This document shows positions 36,986 through 46,904 of a DNA stretch of 64,000 bases, piece after piece; positions within the stretch are counted from its first letter, which is position 1, and each line of letters begins with the position of its first letter. Location of the stretch: contig WHUZ01000010.1 in assembly GCA_015179045.1 (NCBI GenBank), positions 496,001-560,000 on the forward strand, written 5' to 3'. This DNA comes from Kalaharituber pfeilii (Eukaryota > Ascomycota > Pezizomycetes > Pezizales > Pezizaceae). A program made the translations under genes and the position numbers. The notes below the pieces were generated by a model that saw nothing but the letters and a program-made list of their open reading frames with translations, searched no databases and was not told the DNA's origin.

Positions 36986-38340
36986 CACATAACCCCGCTT
37001 GCAGCTGTTCGCCATGGCAGGGTCCCTGGACCGAAGTCCTTATGGCCCGGAGACAGGCACCTAAAAACAAACAACAACTCACTATATACACCGACATTCA
37101 AAAGGGAATAGAGGAAATAAAACCCATGAGACAACCCGCTATGCCGTCAAGTCCATTTCCTCCACCTCCCTCCCCTTCCCCTTTCTGTCCACCTTTGAAT
37201 TTCTATCCCAGTCATACAGGCACGAATCGTACCACTTGCCTGACAACCTTACCTTCGCTGGTGTTTGGCTATCCGATTCCACCTCCCCCTCCACGTAGAT
37301 GACAACCGAGCTAGCCTTCTTTCCCTCCCTCCTCTCTTTCTTCACCAACCATCTTGCCGCAACAATCTTTCCCATCCATGGGTTCGCATTCTCCATCCAA
37401 TCTCTTACTTTCCCGAGTTTCTTTGTCACCGCAATTCCATGTACTACGATCGCACGACCGGATTGCGGGAGTGTCCTTTCCTTTGGGATTGGCTTCGGAG
37501 ATGGTGCTGGAGATGGTTTCTTGGACATTTTCTGCTTGGGGGGACTGGTACTCTGTCCCCCTTTCACTTTTTTGGACTGGAAAGCAGTGGACTTTGTTCG
37601 GCTTTTGGGTGGTGCCACTGGAGGTCGGTCAGAATTGTCCCCTTCCGGGGGTGTGCTTGGCGGGATGTTCTGGGAGACAACTGCTGCATATGACAGCTTT
37701 GGTGGTTTCTCCGGGTCAGTTTGTGATTCCCCTTCCTTTGAGGGTTTCCTCAGGTGCATATTGTGTATTTCTGTGCATGATTCCGTCTTCACCGCTAGTG
37801 CAAGAGCAGCAATGACGTGATGCACACTCCTTATTTCACACAGGAACCTGTCTGTTGGTTCAAAGTTTGGTCTTGTCTTCTGGTCTTTTATGCAAGCATG
37901 TATGTGTTCGATGACATCCCCCACGGCATCAAGCATATCGGACATATTGACTCCGCCGAGCCGATCTCCGATAGACTTGTACAGTGGGGCCTCGAGACGG
38001 GTACTCTTGGCCAGAGTTGTTTTGGCACCTACGGGCATGTTTTTTGGTGCTGGGCTGCCCAATGCCATGAATCTATTGGTCGGATCCATGGTGGGAATGC
38101 CAAGAAGTCAGGGATGGTGGTGTGCTGGCAACGGAGTAAGGAGCTGAAAATTTCCTCAAAACTTAACCCCCAAGGGGGAAACTTGAGGAGTTGGGTTTTT
38201 TGGAATAAAAATTAGATCTAAAGACTCAGCGCACTGAGAGCTTTCGATCTATGTAGGTTTCGCTGGGGGGGACGCTGTGGTTGCGGAGTGGCTTCCGAGC
38301 GCTCGTCCTGTCGAAGTGGTTGTCGCTGAAACTACAGCAG
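36946..38340 (-). mobile_element. ORF1-only element with tail B, inside LINE ORF1
   Basis: The element at 36957-38329 (1373 bp) is bounded by AACTACAGCAG (36946-36956, 38330-38340). Removing it rejoins the host frame exactly (MRTTAV / KFEVTS). It has poly(A), tail B (CCCTGCCATGG...AGCGGGGTTATGTG) with the CTCCGGGCC block, an intact 316-aa ORF and a 5' UTR. Its hairpins (38214-38250; CCCCCAAGGGGG at about 38167-38178) are shared with the tail-A members of the family. Confidence 0.95.
37139..38089 (-). CDS. ORF1-like protein, tail-B family member
   Basis: A 316-aa intact frame, start MDPTNRFMALGSPAPKNMPV. Unlike the tail-A relatives, the first ~140 residues look folded and helical (MSDMLDAVGDVIEHIHACIK, DRFLCEIRSVHHVIAALALA). 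A Pro/Ser/Lys-rich linker with KKVKGGQSTSPPKQK follows. The shared C-terminal domain comes last: AIVVHGIAVTKKLGKVRDWM, IVAARWLVKKERREGKKASS, VVIYVEGE, VRLSGKWYDSCLYDWDRN. The helical N-part suggests multimerisation of an RNA-binding protein; this is inference. Its frame is intact although it sits in a dead LINE, so it is probably young. Confidence 0.82.
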   Translation of the reverse strand: MDPTNRFMALGSPAPKNMPVGAKTTLAKSTRLEAPLYKSIGDRLGGVNMSDMLDAVGDVIEHIHACIKDQKTRPNFEPTDRFLCEIRSVHHVIAALALAVKTESCTEIHNMHLRKPSKEGESQTDPEKPPKLSYAAVVSQNIPPSTPPEGDNSDRPPVAPPKSRTKSTAFQSKKVKGGQSTSPPKQKMSKKPSPAPSPKPIPKERTLPQSGRAIVVHGIAVTKKLGKVRDWMENANPWMGKIVAARWLVKKERREGKKASSVVIYVEGEVESDSQTPAKVRLSGKWYDSCLYDWDRNSKVDRKGKGREVEEMDLTA

Positions 38341-38787
38341 TTAAGTTTGAGGTAACCAGTGTACAGGAAGCAAAAAGACTAGTTAAAGAGGGAGTGAAGC
38401 TTGGAAATGACCTCCGAAAGGTAGAAGTTTACAAGCCACTAGCAGTGAGAGGGTCTGCACCCGCTAAAGGAGGAGTAAATGCAAGCTCTCTACCAGTACC
38501 GGTACCAACACCAGTATCGGTACCAGCAGCAGCCTTCGAAAGAACATGCTGGCAGTGTGGCAGGAAGGGACATCAGCAGAGAGAGTGCACACACCAGCCG
38601 CCGAGGGCCTACCAAAGTCAGAAACAACAGGGAGTCAAAGCAGCCAGTAGGACGTGTTGGCAGTGTGGTGGTATGGGGCACCAGCGAAGGGAGTGTGCAA
38701 CTGTATCTACTAGAGACTCTAGGAAGAGGCCAGGGCTAGGGCCAGAGCTGGCGAACTATATGCCAGCAGGGAAGCGGTTCCGACGTA

Positions 38788-41700
38788 ATGGTTACTGAAC
38801 AGAGGATGAAGGTGGCATTCCAGAATGTTGGAGGTTCTCTCAGAAATAGTGATATTATTCTGGAATGGGCAAATAGAGAGAAAGTAGATGTGATCTTTAT
38901 AGGAGAAGCATGGGTTGCAGAGAAAGGAGGAGAGTGGGTCACAACAAGGCATCCAGCTTATGAGGTCATCAGCCGAGTTGAAAGTGGCAAGAGGGTAGTG
39001 GCTCATGCAAGGAAAGGGACCCAGGAGTGGAAAGTGATTGAAGAGACGAAAGGGTGGGTCTGGTGTGAGGTAGAAGGAGGTGGCAGAGCGGGAGGAGTAT
39101 ATATCCATCCAGATACGAATTTGGAGACCTTGGAGGATTGGATGGACAGATGGGGAAGGCTGAGAGGCCCAGGAGGCCTGCAGTCTAGCACAGTACTACT
39201 GGGGGACTTTAATGCACACCATCCAGCATGGTCCAAACTAGACAGAGGGCCTGACCCAAGGGGAAGGGCACTCAAAGAGGGTTTGGAAGGCACAGGCTGG
39301 CTTCTGGAAACAAGAAAAGGGGTTTCAACATGGGCAAGAGAAGTTGAAGGGCAGGTCAGAGAGAGTGTTCTAGATCTAGTCTGGAAGTATGGGGAATTTG
39401 GATGGCAAAACGAAGATCCAGAGTGGTTATGTGGAGACCATGCAGTAGTCTGGGGGACTTGTAGTAGCAACCAAGGCAAAACTGCAATAAGAAGAGGAGT
39501 GGATTGGGATAAGGCAGAAGATTTGATCCAAGAAATCATGCAAAAGAAGGCTTCAGAACAATGGGAGTGGTACCGAAGCCTTGAAGGAGGGACTGCATAT
39601 GAGATGACCTGCAAGCTTCGAGAGAGTCTGAAGAGGGAGATACGTGCATCATCAAGAAGTAAGTTGTTGTGGGATAAGGAGGTAGAAGAGGCAGCGAAGG
39701 CAGTGAGGAAGGAGGGCCGAGGGGGGAAGGGACAGGGAGCCAAAGCATGGGAGAGAGCCAGACTCCTACGGTGGAAAGAGCGGGTTAAGACCCTCAAGTA
39801 TATCATAAGACGAAAGAAAAAGGAGTGCTGGGAACAGTTTACAGAGGAAAACAGCTCTAAGGACCCATGGGATGTGATCCGAGTAGCAAAGGACCCTTGG
39901 AAGTTAAGAGGAAAAATGGGTGACCTTGTAGGTGACAATGGTGATATATGGAGGACAGACGAGGAGAAGGTGAGAGGCCTGGTACAGAGAAACTTCAAAT
40001 ATCAGACGACGTCGGATCCGCCAGCAGTGTCAACCTCGCCAGCGGCATTAACTTCACTGGCAGTATCAAATTCACCGGCAATGTCAAATCCAAATTTGCC
40101 GGCGGTATCGAATTCGCCGGCAGTGCCGAATTCACCAGTAGTGTCGAATTCGCTGGCGGCGTCGAATTTACAGGCGGCATCAATTTCCCTGACAACATTG
40201 GACCTACCAGTGAACTCGGGCCTGCAGAGCCTGACAGACGAATGGACCTCCAATGTAAAAAAGCTGACTGAGAGGCTATGCAAGGCACTTGCAGGCACCT
40301 CGAGCCGTTCAGCTCCAGGGCCTGATGGCATCAGCTATAGATTCATCAAGCTGGTCAATAAAAACAGTGCTAGGAGGGCAGTTAATGAAGGAGCTGGCTG
40401 CTGAGCTGGCTGCAGCCAGGATGCCGAAGGATTGGCAATTCAGCAAGGTGATCATGATCCCGAAGTCTGGCAGGGATCTTACGCAAGCAAAGAGCTGGAG
40501 GCCTATTCAACCCATCAATTGTGTGGGAAAACTGATGGAGAAGGTGGTTGCTGATGACTTGCAAGAAGCTGGACTATTCCACCATGGGCAGTTTGGAGGA
40601 GTGAGAGGAAGGTCTGCAATTGATGCCTTATTTCGGGCAGTTGTGAAGAGCCAGAGAGCCCTGGCACGTGGCGGTGGGGCAGTGTGGATTATGGAGGATG
40701 TCAAGGGAGGCTTTGGGAACACACGTTGGGATATGGTCAAGCACCGAGTACAGGGTTCTAAAGCTGAGAAATGGTTGCCCTGGTTAGAAACCTTCTTCCG
40801 GGAGCGAGAGTTTGAGGTGGAATGGGATGGACAGGTGAGGGGCAATGGCAGATCGAATGTAGGTGTGCCGCAGGGCTCGCCTTTATCCCCAGTTGTGTTC
40901 CTCATATACATGGCACCAATTCTAGAAGAGATGGAAACAAAGGTAGCTACAACAGTGAGAGACTGTGAAGTGGAGCTGCCCTCATTTGTAGATGATATGA
41001 ACTGTGTTATTCTGGATTGGGAAGGAGGAAAGGATATGAGGAGAATTGGGGAGAGAATTGCAGGAGTACTCAGGGAGGTTGCTGAAGCTCACGATCTACC
41101 ACTGGAGACCTCAAAGGAGGAGGTCCTAGTCATGGGTAAGAAGGCCAAGAGAAGGGCAGATGTTGAGAGGTGCAAGTGGCTAGGGGTGATTTGTGATAGC
41201 ACTCTTGATTTCGACCTCCACTGGAAAAGCCGGATCGAGAAAGCCAGGAAACTCATGGGCGCGCTGTCTGGGCTAGGCAACTCTCAATGGGGTATGAGTC
41301 CTATCTCATGGAGAAAGGCTTATACAGGCATGGTAAGGGCAGTGGCCCTTTGGGGGTCCCAAATTGGGTGGAGAGGCCAGAAGCAGTGGAGAGAGGAATT
41401 TGAGAAGTTGCAGTATCAAGCACTTCGCAAATGCACTGGTGCAGTCCGAGGGGCAGCGAGAGTAAAGGTCGAGGCCATTGCTGGAGTAGAGAGTGTAACG
41501 ACGATTCTCGATCAAGGCCAAGCAAGATATGCACTAAGATCAGTGAGGGACCCTACAGGAGTTGGAGATTTATGGCCGGAAAGCTTCACTGGAATGGTAG
41601 CCCCAGACCCAGACAGAGAGGGTGAAAGGGGGAGGGACTGGAGAGACTTTAGCTTGAGTTATGCTGCAGACAAAAATGATGGGTTTGAGTCAGTAGCTGG

Positions 41701-42670
41701 AAAGATTGCCAGCACTCTCGAGGTCAATGAGGAGGAGAGAGTGTCCTGGGGGCGAGATGTACACCTACCACAGACAGGCATTGAGGTCATTGACCTCAAG
41801 TTGTGCAAGGAAGACGCCCCAGCCAAATGGGAAAAGGCCATCAATGAGGCTAAGGGTGACTCGGTGGCTATTTTTACAGACGGCAGCCGCAGTGAGGAAG
41901 GCGGTGTTGGTGGCGGATGGTGCTGGAGGCAGGTGATAGCAGGTGAGTCAGAGGGGTCCCGGTGGGTAGGCACAAAGGCAACTGTGTGGGACGGTGAGGT
42001 CTCAGGAATGAGGGGTGCACTTGAAGCAGTTGATGGCAGTGCAAAAATACTACTACTCGCAGATTCTCAGGCAGCTATCAGTGCAGTCCAGAAAGCAGGA
42101 AAAACTGGCAAGGCAAGAACCGCAGACCTAGCGCGGGTGATAGAGCTGATTGCAGAGAGGCGGCGGAGGCTAAGGAAGGCGGATGCAGTGAAGCTGGCAT
42201 GGGTCAAAGCCCACGTGGGGATAGAAGGCAATGAGAAGGCGGATGAGTTGGCCAAAGAGGGGGCCAAGGGCATGAGGTATGATGGGCAGGCCACTGAGGG
42301 TGGGCTGCGTCAAGAGTTAGTTCGAAAAAGAAAAGAGAAGAGGGGGCGTGCAGGGTTTGGGAAGGGCAAATTCGTAAAGTGGGGCAGGAGAGCACTCACA
42401 AATTACACATGGCTGCGGACTGGAAAAGGCGGAGCTATGTGGAGGAGGATGGTCAGTGGCGAGGAGGTACAATGTACATGTGGTGAGGCATGGAGTGCTG
42501 AGCATGTGGTGTTCAGATGCACAGAACTGGAGCGGCCCCAGAGGAAGAACAAAAATGGGGCACATGTCACCTGGCAGTCCTGGGAGGACCTAGAGGAGAA
42601 AGGATGGAAGCAAGAAGGCGTGGAAGGTGACCCGGTCGAGTACTGGTTTGCCTGCCTCGATCTGGGGTAG
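38788..42670 (+). pseudogene. LINE ORF2: endonuclease, RT, RNase H
   Basis: Starts ATG at 38788, overlapping ORF1. The APE endonuclease keeps QNVGG, FIGEAW, LLGDFNAHH and GDHAVV (38810-39450). A basic linker follows, then a run of SPA/SNS-type repeats (40015-40190). RT blocks are SAPGPDGISYRFIK, KSWRPIQPINCVGKLMEK, QFGGVRGRSAIDAL, VPQGSPLSPVVFL and FVDDMN, the catalytic box (about 40995). RNase H has IFTDGSRSEEGG, DGEVSGMRGALE, LLADSQAAI and AWVKAHVGIEGNEKADELAK, so D-E-D-D are all present. The end has CTCGEAWSAEHVVFRC. The only lesion seen is a one-base shift in an A5 run at 40360-40364. The intact protein would be about 1,290 aa. Confidence 0.9.
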
Positions 42671-42800
42671 CCGGGGACCGGGGGACGGAGGGCACTGGGT
42701 GCTCAAGGGTGTATGTAGATTCCGTAGTTAGTTGTCTCAAACCTGGCCCGGGTATATGGGTCCCTGCCATAGGCTGGTAGCCTGTATGCGGGGTTACGTG

Positions 42801-42835
<35 letters not shown>

Positions 42836-42837
<2 letters not shown>

Positions 42838-43534
42838 ATTGACACATCACAAGGTTCGGTATAGCCGGCTTGACAGACTAAAGGAGTGGGTGACGGATGT
42901 ATTATTGATTGGAGCTGTTTATTTAGGTATGTGTCTCCGGTTGGGTCATTTCCGAGAAGGTATTTAAACTGTAAACTGCTTCAGGGGCGAATAGAATTGT
43001 TATATTTCTGAGTGGTTTTGGGAAACCATTCTGTCCTGATTAAATGGAGCGAGAAGAGACATTGGTTGAGACGGGCCTGGACCCTACAAGAGATCGCGGG
43101 TACAAATAAGGTAGTTATTGCAGGAGTACGTGCGGTTGATATGGATCCATGGATTCCATCGCAGTGCCGAGTATAATTCCTTCACGCTCCTGCTCCTTCC
43201 GATTACGTATAGTAACACAGGAATTGTCTGCAGGTTAACTCAGCTGGAACCACATTCGCGAAGGTCATTAAGAAATTGGTAAGTATAAAGAGCACGTTCA
43301 GCATATCTCCATAACCAGCAGAAGAATTTCAACCCTTATACCTGTAAGTTATAGAGGTATGTTTGCTGTTGTTTTGCGTAGCAAATGCAGTAGTTGTAGT
43401 AACAATAGTAGCTAATTCTAGAGGCTGTTACTAAAGAAGGGGAAAATGCAATTTGAGACAAAAATTGCACTTTGTTGAAATTATACGTACACCCGGGTTG
43501 CTATGGTACCGGAAGTTAATAATCAACACGACAC
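42836..43534. other. Unique DNA, no gene seen
   Basis: No convincing frame or repeat boundary in the flank of the LINE. Confidence 0.4.
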
Positions 43535-43547
43535 AACCAACGCAATG

Positions 43548-43579
<32 letters not shown>

Positions 43580-43634
43580 TTCACGTGACCCCGCTTGTAG
43601 CTGTTCGCCATGGCAGGGCGAACCAACGCAATGC
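43535..43634 (-). mobile_element. Tail-B micro-insertion, short form
   Basis: A 14-bp duplication AACCAACGCAATGC (43535-43548, 43621-43634) flanks ~29 T, ATTTCACGTGACCCCGCTTG and the hairpin, ending GGCAGGGCG. A clean example of the class. Confidence 0.95.
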
Positions 43635-44342
43635 AAAACCTATCAGCAACCACAACCTGACATGAACTAAGGTAGAAATATCAAAAAACTATACTATTTG
43701 AGACGCTATATCATTCTATGATATTTTCATGGCAAAATCTTTATTCGTTGTAAAACTGAAAAGGTTCAAAGTTTTTTTACTTTCTTAGCAAATGTTACAT
43801 ACCAAGCCCCATACAAATGGATTAGTCATCAAAGGGTTCCCCTCTCGCAGCCGCCGGTGACTCTTATTTTTGAAAGGCCTCTGTACCATATTATTGATGA
43901 AGGGTGCGCCATTGCTCACCGATTGCAAGCAGCAAAATGGTGCTGCTTACTAATGCTGGCCGGGAATGTTCCACCCTGTTGATTATTAACTTCCGGCACC
44001 ATTAAAAAAATCATGTTACCCCGCTTGCATCGCTAAGCCATGGCCCTCATATGTAGCCCGGAGACAGGCTAAACGGACATATCTATCTACATGACGTCAC
44101 CTTCCCCTCTCCGCCACCTCTCCCTCTCCCCCCCCCCCGCCCTCCACTGCTACAACTTGACTCCAGAAAAGAACCTCTCCAGCTCATCCCATTCTCCGCC
44201 GTCCGCTTCCGCTTCCAGTTCTTTTCCATGTCTCCCTATTCTCTCAACTCCTCCGGACGAAATTCCTGCTGTCTGCACTAGAAAGCTAGGTGCTCCCCAG
44301 TCTGAGCTCCCCCGCGGGCTAAAAGAAAAGAAAATTCTTGAC

Positions 44343-45130
44343 TACAGTCAAACCTTGCTATACTGGACAAGTAAAAATCCGGCACTTTTCATCCGGTATA
44401 GCAAGGTTCCGGTATAGAATAAAATGCTCGGCAGCTGTAAAAGGGGGATGGCAAAAATTTGTATAGAAATTACTAGAGTAGGAAATAAACAAGTGTAGCA
44501 AACATTAACTAAATCCAAGCCTATTTAATATTCATTGCTCTCACCATCTAGAAAAGTGTCAAGTCTTAAAAGTTCTTGGGGAGCATCAAATACACAAGCA
44601 TCGACTATAGCCAGAATATGCAACTCTGACTGTTTCTCTAAAAGCCTATCAATTCACACAAAAAAATCAAACTCTACAAGCATGGCTCCAGTCTTCCACC
44701 AGCAGCAGCGACAGCAGTAGTAGCAGCAATAGCGACATCGGTGGCGGCAGCAGAATTAGTGGTGGCAGCAGCAATAGCAGCAGTGGTGGCAGCAGCGATA
44801 GCAAGTAATAGCAGCAGCGGTGACACCAGTTTTATTGATGGCAGCAGTAATGGTGGTAGCAGTGACAGCAACAGAGTGGTAAACAACCAGATTAAGTGGT
44901 AAAGTGAGGTAGTCTAAGATGTATTAGTATTAGCGTGTCCGGTATAGCAAATATTATTTGGATGGAGACAGGGGGGTAGTTGTCGGGGGGTTTCTGTCCG
45001 GTCCGGTATTGTTAGGGTGTCCGGTATAGCAAGGGCAATTTGTATGGGAAATGGATGTCCGAATCAGAGGCCATCCGGTATAGCAAGGTTTCCGGTATAG
45101 CGAGGTCCGGTATAGCAAGGTTAGACTGTA
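44343..45130. mobile_element. pogo/Tc1-type miniature element (MITE)
   Basis: The element at 44345-45128 (784 bp) is flanked by TA. Left end CAGTCAAACCTTGCTATACT; right end, read inward, CAGTCTAACCTTGCTATACC. The TIR core (TCCGGTATAGCAAGG) is repeated several times inside each end. The related LINE copy at 63.4 kb has an uninterrupted TTCTTGACTACATTATTACC at the same place, i.e. the empty site. The interior has AGC/GCA repeats (44700-44880) and no transposase. Confidence 0.92.
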
Positions 45131-45189
45131 CATTACGTCCCCCACCCCCCCAGTCTCGTACGCTGACTAAACCCCCGGAAATTACCCAG

Positions 45190-46430
45190 GTCGGGAAATC
45201 ACGCGCTTCTAAAACCTGATCCCGGAAAAGAACCTTTCCAACTCATCCCACTCCTCCCCATTCTCCGCTGTTCTTTTCCCCATATCCTTCCATTCTCCAA
45301 AGCCTTCTGGACGATTCTTTTGGTGACTGCACCGGAAAGCGAGGTGCTCACCTGTTTGCACCTCCCCGCACCTGCACTCATTCTGCTTCCAGTAGCCACC
45401 TCTCTTCCCTTCTTTGCTGTCCCCTTCTTTGCCTACTCGTCTGCCTTCTCATTCTTACATCCTTCGTCTTTCCCTTTCTCTCCCTGCCCGCCTTCTGAAT
45501 CACCATGATGACAGCTTCCGAATTCAGACAGATTAGGACTGGTACTTCCTCTGGTATACTCTCCAGTGCTCTTCTCACCCTTCTGATCTCCCCGTCGAAA
45601 ACCGTCGCTGTGTTCCCACCACTTCCGGTACTACTTCCAATCTCCCCCACACCCCTACCCCTATCTTACTATCCGAGTCAATCTTACTGCCGTCTGAAAA
45701 GAAAACAGCTCTCTCTCTCTCAGCCTCTTCAATTGAGATCTCCTATTCCTCTCAGCTCCCCTTCTTCCTCTCCAGCCTCTCCGCGGTCTCCACCTCTACC
45801 ATCTCATATCCTCCTCCCCACGAGATCTCCGCCCCCTCTTCTGAGAATCATGCGCACTGGTTTTGCCAGCAGTCCAGCACCGTTTCATACCCATCCTTCT
45901 CCTCTAGTGCCCATTGTACCCCCCAGTCTCTCCAATTCCTTGCCTCTTCTTCTACCTCCTCATTACCTTTTTTAAAGTCTGCTGTGCACAGCTCCACTAG
46001 CTCTGACGGCGACTCTACCTCCCAGATGATTGCCCTTGCCTGCGCCCCATCCAGGTCCGTCTCCACCTCCTTCACCCCACACACCACATTCACTCCCTCC
46101 CACCCCCCTTCCCTCCCTCCTCCCACTGCCTTCTTCAGCTGCAACTGCTCTATCTCTTTTCTCCATTCCTTCTGACCTCTCTATCCAATTTCGCTCCCCT
46201 ACATCGCCACTGCTCTAATCATGCCCATGTAGACCTGCCTCCAGGTCCTCAGGCTCATACCCCAGTCCCTGTTTCCCAACCCCGCTAGTGCTCCCGCCAG
46301 ACCTCTCACTCTGCCTACTCTATTCTTCCAGTGTGCCATGAAGGTCAAGTTTTCATCAAAAATAACTCCCAGCCACTTTAGGATCTCCCCTTCTCTTTTC
46401 TGCCTCTTCCCCACACCAAACGTTATCATT
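45190..46430 (-). pseudogene. LINE ORF2 fragment (RT thumb, RNase H, C-terminus)
   Basis: Minus-strand frames give RT thumb (MITFGVGKRQKREGEILKWL, ENLTFMAHWKNRVGR, NRDWGMSLRTWRQVYMGMIR) and a linker (46144-45848, LVELCTADFKKGNEEVEEEA). RNase H follows (GGNTATVFDGEIRRVRRALE, LICLNSEAVIMVIQKAGRE; the middle Asp position is Asn in this copy), then a zinc-type end near 45330. Frames shift between blocks. Homologous to the plus-strand piece at 8.6-9.1 kb. Confidence 0.75.
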
Positions 46431-46450
46431 TCCCACTTCGACTCCTCCAG

Positions 46451-46904
46451 TGGGATTACCCGGGTTGCTATCCGCCACTGGGTGGCGAAGCGCTAGGTAA
46501 GAAAAAGTCTATTGTATCATTTCTACGATTCCCATTGATTTTATCACTGCTCATATCTTGATGTAAATATTGTGGCTTGAAGGCGAACATACATTATGTC
46601 ATTATTTCACTATTGGTAGCTTTATTCTACATTTGGCCTCCTATTGCCTATCATTATTCATGTATATAAGTCAGAGCTTCTTGCGACTCTTCATACTATA
46701 TATGAAATCTGCTACATAATTCTAGAAATTTACTTCACACTTTTCAAAGAGTAGTTCTCTTGGAGCAAATTTTTCAGAGGTCAATAGTTTTTTCTATGAC
46801 AATAGTTGATCAATAGATTCTATCGCATATTTTTATCATTATTTACCGTTGGCACTAACAAGACCCAGTGGCAGGACTAGAAACAGGCACTGAGTGACGT
46901 AGGC
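46451..46904. other. AT-rich DNA, no gene seen
   Basis: No feature recognised. Confidence 0.4.

Larger units (their letters stand above)
35303..38798 (+). pseudogene. LINE ORF1, gag-like, with two CCHC knuckles
   Basis: The frame begins near 35303 or at MEVDFETHITADGTRKRKRD (35388). It runs through a glutamate-rich coiled-coil region (35480-35900, 36005-36440) and a folded part (RRLFRVVGIKENAMVSRYER, APWAMEEAEVVRILQCQLEA). After the 36957-38329 insertion it continues KFEVTSVQEAKRLVKEGVKL and two knuckles CWQCGRKGHQQREC and CWQCGGMGHQRREC (C-x2-C-x4-H-x4-C). One in-frame TAG at 35744 and the large insertion disable it. The 105-bp insertion at 35891 keeps the frame open. The end (TGA 38796-38798) overlaps the ORF2 start by 11 nt. 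The protein would coat LINE RNA. Confidence 0.85.
35300..42835 (+). mobile_element. Near-intact two-ORF LINE, tail B
   Basis: ORF1 with two CCHC knuckles, ORF2 with APE endonuclease, RT, RNase H and a terminal zinc motif, and a 3' UTR ending GGTCCCTGCC...ATGCGGGGTTACGTGAATTT and ~30 A. Lesions are few: one stop in ORF1 (35744), two insertions (35891, 36957) and one single-base shift in ORF2 (40360-40364). The element without insertions is about 6.05 kb. The left limit near 35300 is approximate and no target duplication was recognised. The domain set fits the Tad1 clade of fungal LINEs. Confidence 0.88.
43985..46450 (-). mobile_element. 5'-truncated LINE with B-like tail, minus strand
   Basis: The 3' end near 44000 has a tail-B relative (TTACCCCGCTTGCATCGCTA, then GCCCGGAGACAGGC). 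Upstream come C-terminal coding sequence with a duplicated segment (44165-44330 and 45190-45390), RNase H (45378-45650) and RT thumb (46199-46429). The right limit is an RT truncation near 46450. A pogo-like miniature element sits at 44345-45128. A second copy of this LINE lies at 63148-64000. Confidence 0.75.

Noticed and set aside
37265..37820. Plus-strand ORFs of 142-173 aa
   Set aside because: Antisense to the intact ORF1-like frame at 37139-38089.
39003..39998. 331-aa minus-strand ORF
   Set aside because: Antisense shadow of LINE ORF2 endonuclease; no independent motif.
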